A DNA stretch of 64,000 nt from positions 54,718,239 through 54,782,238 of the forward strand of contig NC_092807.1 in NCBI RefSeq assembly GCF_040954645.1. Direction: 5' to 3'. This DNA is from Diabrotica undecimpunctata (lineage: Eukaryota; Arthropoda; Insecta; Coleoptera; Chrysomelidae). A program made the translations under genes and the position numbers. The notes under the pieces are model-generated. The model saw only the letters and a program-made list of their open reading frames with translations, made no database searches and had not been told where the DNA came from. Numbering within the stretch: the stretch's first letter is position 1; each line of letters starts with the position of its first letter. Shown in pieces: positions 56,296-64,000 of this stretch.

Positions 56296-57016
56296 GCTAT
56301 TTTGCATCTCAGAGTTTTCTTTGTTCTTTTCTTTTGTTAAAAATTTCAGTATTAATTGAATACTTGTGATCAAACTTCAGTTACTAATTTAGTTTTGTTT
56401 TGTTTGAGTTATTATTTTTTCTAAACCTATTTACTAAATACTATTTTCTTTCGTTTGCTTATGTCATAAATAACATTTTTAACTTCCCGCTTATTTTTAA
56501 GTTGGTAATACAGTTGGTAGTACTCAAAATTCATAAACAGTATTTTATGAGACGTTAATTTCAAAGTCGTTTTTTGTATTTTCTCCTAACTATTTAAACA
56601 ATAATTGTCCACCCACGTTCTCTTTCTGCTCGTGAAATGTGACTGAAATCAAGCCTGCAGCGACGACTGTTTTAACATGTCGTCCTTCATTTTGTTTTTA
56701 ACTTTTAACGTATTTAGTAATTTTAAAGTGTTTTTTTAACAGTAATTTTAAAAGTGTAATTGCAACTTCAGTATATCATGTTATTTAACGTTGTTGTTTC
56801 TGCCACGAATCTTACATTCGGGTAAGTTTTTTATAGTTTTTTATAGCCTTTTTTTGGCACCATTCAAACTGTTACAACATAGTAATTTTCTTTGTAGACC
56901 TTGATAAAGGTGGCAAAAAACCACCGAAAGCTTGGATTCAGAATAAATAGTACGCCTTAGCAAAGCTCTGTTTTTATTGACTACCACACCCAAAAAGAAA
57001 AAAGTATTTACATATA
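56296..57016 (+). other. PLE 3' region with hammerhead-like motif
   Basis: The region contains ACCTTGATAAAGGTGGCAAA, then AAACCACCGAAAGCTTGG (about 56898-56935). A GGTGG/CCACC stem is flanked by TTGATAA and GAAA, the arrangement of a hammerhead core (CUGAUGA-stem II-GAAA) but with substitutions. The mirror copy lies at about 50941-50978. Hammerhead ribozymes are known in PLE terminal repeats; activity of this variant is doubtful. Confidence 0.5.
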
Positions 57017-57042
57017 TTTTTTCCAAACTAGTCAAAAAATTT

Positions 57043-57935
<893 letters not shown>

Positions 57936-58248
57936 CACGAACCTTTAACTACGGGCGCCCAACCATGAATCTCAAATACGGGCGCGGTGTACTCTATACA
58001 CCAGTTACAAATAGCTACAGAAACAAAATTTCTTTAATAATTAGAACTATATTAAATTGCACAACTTGTGTTTAATCAATAATTAGTTATTATATAATAA
58101 AAAATAAAACTAAAAAATAATTTAAAATGGTAAACCAGTCAGAAAAAAAGAAAACAGTAATTTATTACATATTGAAACACCAACCTAAAAAATTATGTGA
58201 AAATTTGTAAATATTTAACTAGGTAGAAAAATAAACACACAAGAGTCT

Positions 58249-60059
58249 TTATTCATTTTCGTCTTCTTCCTGGTTATTTGAGTTAATACACTCAGGACAA
58301 ATAATGGTGGAATGTTCTTTACAAACCATTCTCCTGCATTTCTGACACGAAATGGTTGTCACTCTATTTTTACGCCTTCTGCAGCAATAGCACCTTCCTC
58401 GTATTTTTTCTGGTGGTTCTTTTTCTTCTTGTTCCACTACAGTAGCTTTATATTTCTTCAGGAATAGTTTTAAATCTAAGGGCAAACTCTGTATTTCAGC
58501 TCGTTCTGAAAGGTGTGGTCTCAACAAAGATACAGATAATTCCTTTAAAAATATCCTTCTATATTTTTGAGGATTGTTTATATTTGCAGCATTATACAGG
58601 ATTTGGCTGTTAATTCCTGCGATGTTTAGGAGCTGAAAAAATATAACCATCGGCCACCTTTGCGTTCTCCTTGATACCGAATATGTACCGCAAATTTTAT
58701 CTACTCTGTCGACACCTCCTTTGTTAGAATTATAATCTAAAATTATATTTGGCTTTTTTTTCTCCGGATCTACTGCAGAATCATTATGCATGGTTGATAT
58801 GAAAGGCACAGCTTTATTTTTTGCAGGGACATATGACACTATAGTTACCTCTTTTAGAAATCCGAAAAAGGACGATCCAACTTCTCTTTCTTTGTGTGGT
58901 AAGAACTCCAACGGCAGCTCCCGTTTATTTTTCTTTAGTGTGCCCACCATTGTTACTTTATCTTTCAAAAGATTATTGGCCAATGAGTAACTTGTGTACC
59001 AATTATCACATGTCAAGTTCCGGTTTTTCCCTTTCCAGTCTTGAAGTAAACGATATACAATATCAGCAGGTTTATTTGATTTGTTGTAAGGTCCTTGTGG
59101 CTGATTACCACAGTACACCTCTAAATTTGTAACATAAATTGTCTGGGCATCACACAATACAAATACTTTTAACCCATACTTTGCAGGCTTGGACATGATA
59201 TATTGAATAGAACTGCATCTACCTCTGAAAGGTATAAACATTTCGTCAATTGTTACTTATTCTCCTAAATAGTAGTTATTGTTGCAGTTCTCCACAAAAT
59301 GATCCAGTGTAACTGGAATACCAGCAAGCTTATCAGTTTCCTTGCGTAACCCTCTACTATTTTTGTCATCAAATCTTAGAGCAGCAAGCAAAAATAAAAA
59401 TCGATCAGCACTCATGCACGCTCTAAATATTTCTGAGCCGGTTCCGTCTTTAGTCCACAATTCAAGAAAATGTGTATGGTTTTTCTTTATAGTTCCTGCA
59501 AGAAGAAGTAGTCCGATAAATGCCATAATTTCTGTTTTTGTTGTGTCTTTAGCCTGTCTCGGCAGGTTATACTTTATTCGCATATTTGCAATTTTCAAGT
59601 TTGTACACTCTATTTCTATAATGTCGTCACTAAAAATTTTTTCGAAAGCACTTCTCTCATTGGTAATATCTCTAGCACTCAGCTTTGGCCCAGAAAGTAT
59701 TTTTACAATATTTTTGCTGAAAGTTTTGCTACATTTGCTCACCAATGAATATTTATACCACTTTGTTTGTTTATCTTTCGCTATAAAATACTCCTCTCAC
59801 CATCGCTCTCGTTATCTGAATAAGAAGACTCTTTATCATTTAGTTCTATCTTCGACTCACTGTTATAATCGTTGTCTTCCGTAATTTCTTCCTCTTCTTC
59901 TGACGAACTAGCATCCTCTTCTCTCCTAACTTCTTTCTCAGATTCTTCTTCGAACAATGCTTCAGCCAAAGCTCTAAGCTCATCTTGTGTGAGACTTTTA
60001 GGGTTTCTAACACGCACTCGATCCCTATAAAAAATATTTCTCCTAAGTTTCCATTTCAC
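58249..60059 (-). pseudogene. pB-8 transposase, nearly intact (one stop, one frameshift)
   Basis: ATG at 60059 starts MKWKLRRNIFYRDRVRVRNP, then KSLTQDELRALAEAL and an acidic region (EEEEEITEDNDYNSE). A one-base shift near 59800 moves the frame to EEYFIAKDKQTKWYKYS. The domain then runs through TKTEIMAFIGLLLLAGTIKK and DGTGSEIFRACMS to YYLGE. A TAA at 59257-59259 follows, then VTIDEMFIPFRGRC (first Asp), KYGLKVFVLCDAQ, LTCDNWYTSYSLA (second Asp), DYNSNKGGVDRVDKIC (third Asp) and RRTQRWPMVIFFQLLNIAGI. The Cys-rich C-terminus is RCYCCRRRKN...CQKCRRMVCKEH...CPEC. All three catalytic acids and the zinc-binding tail are present. It is about 600 residues, the standard length. Confidence 0.93.
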
Positions 60060-60410
60060 ATATTTGTAGTAAATTCACTTTGATATTTTTTATCACAACT
60101 CAACTATTCGATCAAAAATTACGTATCGACTGTAACAGACAATGAGGGCTATGATGTATCATTTATGTGAAATAATTACATGCTGTAAACTACAATTTTA
60201 ACACATTTATGTAAAAATTTTCAAATCGGTATGATGTAAGAACTACGTATAACGGGTTGCCTACCTTGATATGTAATTGATCTATATGTAAATGTAATTT
60301 TTAAGCTGTCTAAAATTAGGTGCCGTTTTCGCTCTTAGTTAGGTTATGTTATTGTATGTAATTTGTGGAAACAATTTACTATTTTTTTATAATTATAATA
60401 AAATAAACTA

Positions 60411-60630
60411 ATGGCTTCAATTAAAAAGAAAACAACCAGGAAACAATAAGAAGTGACGTTAGACTTCATAAAAATAAATAGTGCTTACTGGCAAAATAGT
60501 CAAGGAAGGCTAAGAAAGTAGCCCAATTGTGAGAGGAATTTGCTATCATGGTAAATACAGTAGATGGTGGCCCTAAAAAAAACAGGGGTACTGGAGAACA
60601 ATGGAAAACAGGAGAACAATGAAGACATGT
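60411..60630 (+). pseudogene. Myb/SANT-like DNA-binding protein remnant of the Harbinger
   Basis: From ATG at 60411 (MASIKKKTTRKQ, stop) the plus strand reads, across shifts, TLDFIKINSAYWQNSQGR, KAKKVAQLWEEFAIMVNTVD and GGPKK...EQWKT. The L-x2-FI...G-x3-WxxxWxx(I/M)...LG-GPxK-x-xxxW pattern is that of MADF/Myb-SANT proteins that accompany Harbinger transposases or related zeste-like factors. Further possible exon pieces follow at 60680-60760 and 60820-60880. Confidence 0.5.
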
Positions 60631-61279
60631 AAGAAAATTAATTTCTGTTACTATCAAATTTAATAAATGCTAAATTTTTAGGTGTTCAATGAGTGGAAGA
60701 TTTTGCAACTCATTTCAAAGATTCATCTTGGAGAGCCCCAGATTATAAATACATTGGATTTTAAAGGTAAAGTTTAATGATTGATGTATTATGTTTATTA
60801 TGGTGTATAATATTTTTCAGAAGGAAAAGGAAGTCAACCTGTGAAAATTAAAGAGCCAATAGTTTTATTTAAAATTCTATAAACATATCCTTTATAAAAT
60901 TATATCTCAATTATGGAATAAACTGAATATAAACATTTTTATTTAACAATTTTATAACTCAAAATTTTTTAGCCATTTTGTAATGTTTCAGATTTTTTGT
61001 TTTGTCTTGATCTTTGTGTTATTCTTTTTGATTTTGTAACTAATTGTAACATAAATACCTACATATCATTATGAAATATACTAATTATAAACACTTTTAT
61101 TTAACAATTTGTTTTTATTTTTTTTATTTTACAACACGGAAGTTTGCAGGAATAATACTTTCATATTCTCTAAGGGTTATGAGCACATTTGGACCATTTT
61201 GTAATATATTTTAGTTTTTTTTTACCATTATCATTAGTCAACATCAATGCAACATAGGAATATATGTTTCCAGCTTTAA

Positions 61280-61610
61280 CAGGGCTGTAATGTAAAACCC
61301 TGTGCTTGTGCAAATAATTCTTTAGGACAATCCTCCATTCACCCCTGTGTCTACCAACTCTTCTCTACATTCTAACTCCAATAGATTTTAAATCATCCTC
61401 TAAATTGTCTTGATACCTAAGTCTTGGTCTTCTTCGGCTTTATTATCCCATCAGCCCTCTTCTGTTAAAAACCTTTCCGACTGTTGCACCTACCTCTTGC
61501 CTGATGAAATGCTCTATCCATGTAAGGTATGCTACCTTAATTAATTTTATGTCAGGTTCCACAAAGGTTCTATACAACCCAAAGTTGTAATGCCTGTGCC
61601 ACAAACCTTG
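61280..61610 (-). pseudogene. RTE-like LINE C-terminal fragment within the Harbinger
   Basis: The minus strand reads WIEHFIRQEVGATVGKVFNR, then RRRPRLRYQDNLEDDLKSIG, then RHRGEWRIVLKN in mixed frames. It corresponds to the RGRPRxRWxDxVexDLkxlGI...dReeWrxi tail of RTE elements. The 5' part is absent. Confidence 0.6.
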
Positions 61611-61851
61611 TTCTTTGTAGTAGTATATTTTAGGTGTATTTGTAGGTTTACTTTGTAGTATATTTTAGGTTTGTTTTAGTTTTTGAAATTGTATTCTTTA
61701 CTTGTATGTTTTAATTTTCCAAGGGTTTTAACAAATTTTCAACTAATTTGTAATATATTTTAAATTTCTTTGTTTTTAACTTTTTGCAATTAATCGTAAC
61801 ATACAGGTTTTATGTTTTTAAACATTTTTATTTAACAATTTTATAACACAA

Positions 61852-61854
<3 letters not shown>

Positions 61855-61922
<68 letters not shown>
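61855..61922. repeat. (TA)n microsatellite
   Basis: About 33 TA units lie inside the Harbinger element. Several 3'-UTR-like words (ATATAAACATTTTTATTTAA and TTTGCAG(C/G)AATAA) recur around it at 60930, 61090, 61820, 61970 and 62150, suggesting degenerate tandem repeats of about 250-350 bp. Confidence 0.9.
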
Positions 61923-61924
<2 letters not shown>

Positions 61925-62479
61925 ATTATATCTCATATAATTATAAAATAAACTGAGGATAAATATTTTTATTTAATATTTTATAACATAACATTTGCAG
62001 CGATAACACTTCTTTATATTCTCTAAAAGGGATTTCAAAACATTTGAGCCAGGTTGTAATATATTTTTTATTTTGTTAGTGTTGTGTCATTTTTGTAATT
62101 AATTGTAACATACATGATTTTTGTTTTTAACAATATATAAACATTTTTAATTTAATATATTATAATACAGTTTGCAGCAATATAATATCTCCGTATTATC
62201 TAAACATTTTAGAACATTTTGAGCCACTTAGTAATATGTTTTAGATTGTTTGCTTTGAGCTTTTAGTAGTTCATTGAAATATTAATATTTATATCACTAA
62301 ACTATACTAGATTATAAAACTCTATCATATATATTATAAAATGATGAAATATCACTAAATTGTAAAATTATATTACTATATTTGATTATAAAACTATATC
62401 ACTATTTATCATTGTGAAATAAATAAATTATGAAAATATTAATAAGTTTTTGTTTCACTACACAAAGTTTGCAGCAATA

Positions 62480-62770
62480 ACACTTGTTATTCTCTGTGCT
62501 TCCAACACCCAACCATTGGTTTTGATTTGCCTCCTTTGGAATCATTTCTATGAGAACTACAGGCTGTAGTTCATCTTTTTCACCATTTTGGCACCAAGTG
62601 TTCCACTATCCCTGCAGTTATTTCTGTTAATACTTTACTAAATGTACTTTGTTCCATTGAAAATAACAGGTTGTTACCAGAACATTTTTGGTAACTTCCA
62701 TTTCCTACAAAATTAAGTATTGAGAGAACCTTTAATTCTATTGCAATTTAGTTAGAGCAGAGCTGGTAAT
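62480..62770 (-). pseudogene. HARBI1-like transposase fragment
   Basis: The minus strand reads, across frames, IELKVLSILNFVGNGSYQKC, then SGNNLLFSMEQSTFSKVLTE and ITAGIVEHLVPKW. This matches the Harbinger transposase segment LRFLATGSYQ...G...(S/M)xQ(S/P)xxSxxxxEVTxAL. The following sequence to 62480 is poorly readable and the DDE core is not identifiable. Confidence 0.65.
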
Positions 62771-63097
62771 CTATTTCAAATGGGTTACTGGTGTCCCGTA
62801 ACTGACGTTGCTCTACATTTACATAATTTCTTTCTAAACTCGGTTCGCTAATCCCAGTCCGAACTGTCTAGTGAATTTAGTAATTATTTTTTTGCGAAGT
62901 TAGTTACTTTTTGACAGACTGAAAGTGGCTGGAAATTACTATACAACCAAGCACCCGTACTTATAGCCAATATTAATAGTAAACAAACTAAATAGTAAAT
63001 AAAATAGAACTTTGCGAATTACCGACAATCAATATTTATTTATCTGCACCATATAATAAATAGTTATGTTAAATTATAACAACTAAATATATATTTT

Positions 63098-63345
63098 TTA
63101 AATATATACTACCCAAAATTTGATGGGTTTAGTATACACTTCAACTATATAGAATAATTCTTCTTTTTTTAAAGAAAGAAGTCTGTAATAGCAGGATACT
63201 TGAGCTATTAATACTGAGAAGTAGGAATTGTTGTGTTGTAGGTTTCCGACAATGAATCTGTCAAAATTTGTCCGAGCTAAGCGAATGGAGTTTACCACAT
63301 CATTTAATTCATTGAGTAATAACAAATTTACAAAATCCATTTTTT
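63098..63345 (-). pseudogene. HARBI1-like transposase N-terminal exon remnant
   Basis: The frame from 63340 opens MDFVNLLLLNELNDVVNSIR, then LARTNFDRFIVGNLQ and SCYYRLLSLKKEELFYIVE. The last part fits the (R)YRLSKexvlxlve helix that begins Harbinger transposases. An 86-codon frame is open but separated from the next block by about 300 bp of non-coding sequence. Confidence 0.45.
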
Positions 63346-63722
63346 CAAAAACAAACAAGAAGCCAAAAGTTAGGTTAATTTGAATTATCTGACAGATCTT
63401 CAGGATATGACAGAACCGAAAATAACGTTTTATGTAATTTTCTGCTGTGGCTTGGTCATTTTACGCATAGCAACGCAGGGCATGATACATCATACCGTTT
63501 TTACACATTATGTTTTGAGAACTGTAATCTGATGTACGTTTTCTGAATTTTACACTAGTATGTAATTATTTACGTAAATGATACATCATAGCCCCCAATG
63601 GTTGATACTATAATAATAGGTTACGTCGAGCACCGTAAACGCAGAAAATAGTTGTAAGAAAAGGCAACCAACTTAACACGCAAGGTGTACTGTGTACACC
63701 GTAGCCCGCAGTTAAAGGTTAA

Positions 63723-64000
63723 AACTAACACAATATAGCAGCTACTTTACACATATGGAAATGCCCATGGAAACAAGAAAAAGTGATAAGGCAATAATCG
63801 AAAGTAAAACAACGACTAGTGATATAATAAAGTGTTTTAAGTGTCTAACAAGAATAGTGATAATAAATTAATTTAAAACTCAAAGAAGTGAAGAGAGATA
63901 TTAAACTTTGGCGTAGTGACCACAAAAATCAGATTCAACCAGGTACTCATATGACGTCTCAAAATTGGACATACTAAAATTGCATATAACTACTTAATTA
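63723..64000. other. Sequence right of pB-8, unassigned
   Basis: A short plus-strand frame (MEMPMETRKSDKAIIESKTT, then TSDIIKCFKCLTRI) is visible, with no family I recognise. It should be the continuation of the jockey-like element or its target, but I could not match it. Confidence 0.3.

Larger units (their letters stand above)
50858..57016. mobile_element. Head-to-head Penelope-like palindrome (two ~3.07-kb arms)
   Basis: The left arm (50858-53930) is the reverse complement of the right arm (53946-57016) around a 15-nt spacer GTCTTTCTGTTCCTG (53931-53945). Coordinates sum to 107876 for matched points (spacer edges; the two ORF stops at 51581 and 56295). Outer ends meet at TATATGTAAATACTTTTTTC and its inverse, next to (TA)n on both sides. 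The arms differ at scattered bases and give about 97% identical proteins. Each arm is a Penelope-like retroelement lacking its 5' end, joined 5' to 5' with 3' ends pointing outward. The pair interrupts a jockey-like ORF1. Inverted dimers and 5' truncation are known for PLEs; an assembly artefact is less likely given real divergence. Confidence 0.93.
60145..63595. mobile_element. PIF/Harbinger-type DNA transposon inside pB-8
   Basis: Ends AGGGCTATGATGTATCATTT and the inverted AAATGATACATCATAGCCCC define terminal repeats. They extend inward to a second shared word, GGTATGATGTA. A 5-bp CAATG (60140-60144, 63596-63600) flanks it; Harbinger elements normally duplicate 3 bp, so this may be coincidental. 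Inside are a decayed Myb/SANT-like gene (plus strand, left) and a decayed HARBI1-like transposase (minus strand, right), the two-gene content of Harbinger elements. An old RTE fragment and (TA)n also lie within. Confidence 0.78.
57942..63718 (-). mobile_element. piggyBac-type element pB-8, containing a Harbinger insertion
   Basis: The left end CCTTTAACTACGGGC pairs with the right end GCCCGCAGTTAAAGG. TTAA follows the right end (63719-63722) and a mutated CGAA precedes the left. Subterminal palindromes GGTGTACTCTATACACC (left) and GGTGTACTGTGTACACC (right) are also mirrored. Without the Harbinger (60145-63595) it is about 2.33 kb, a normal full-length size. It lies in the jockey-like element. 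Confidence 0.92.

Noticed and set aside
50858..57016. Pure assembly artefact for the palindrome
   Set aside because: The arms differ by a premature stop, about 17 amino-acid changes and unequal outer junctions, which an artefactual copy would not show. Long-read confirmation is still needed.
59342..59884. 180-codon plus-strand frame
   Set aside because: Shadow of the pB-8 transposase; hydrophobic composition comes from the reverse reading of acidic and Lys-rich codons.

Overview
The window looks like AT-rich nuclear DNA from an insect, most probably a beetle or similar species with a large, transposon-filled genome. The evidence is the mix of mobile-element families, GT-AG introns, long (TA)n tracts and a (TTAGG)8 run. 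I see no bacterial features, no tRNA or rRNA, no CRISPR array and no complete host gene. Species identity is inference.

Positions 1-300 are GC-richer, unlike everything after them, and end in a splice-donor-like AG|GTAAAT. This could be a non-coding first exon, with the rest of the window inside a very large intron. The remaining ~63.7 kb is a nested record of transposable elements. There are at least eight piggyBac-type copies (pB-1 to pB-8: 2.5-7.0, 7.4-10.3, 20.2-22.0, 38.2-39.4, 40.5-42.0, 42.0-44.4, 44.4-44.8 and 57.9-63.7 kb). RTE-like non-LTR copies occur at 5.9-6.3, 8.3-9.3, 11.0-14.5, 15.4-17.2, 17.6-19.3 and 46.7-48.9 kb, with a small piece at 61.3-61.6 kb. A nearly intact I-clade LINE lies at 22.1-27.8 kb, with older I-like relics at 27.9-28.7, 30.8-31.0 and 32.7-34.2 kb. 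There are also a jockey-like gag gene, Penelope-like elements (PLEs), a hAT, mariner and Tc1 relics, a PIF/Harbinger element, TTAA-type MITEs, and one TIR element I could not classify (11.6-13.2 kb).

Nesting can be read directly. The hAT sits in pB-1 with an 8-bp target duplication. RTE-1 sits in pB-2 with a 14-bp duplication. The unclassified element sits in RTE-2 inside a sensible RT codon run. A 6.1-kb head-to-head PLE palindrome splits a jockey-like ORF1. The Harbinger sits in the 5' part of pB-8. The most striking structure is the PLE palindrome (50858-57016): two arms of about 3.07 kb, about 97% identical at protein level, separated by a 15-nt spacer. The right arm holds an open frame of more than 764 codons with RT and GIY-YIG domains.

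The only candidate non-transposase gene is a complete two-exon THAP domain (28842-28930 joined to 30211-30403), with TTAA-MITE copies in its intron and at its stop codon. The most intact mobile genes are the right-arm PLE frame, ORF1 of the I-clade LINE (its ORF2 has one stop), the pB-8 transposase (one stop, one frameshift) and the RTE-1 3' ORF.
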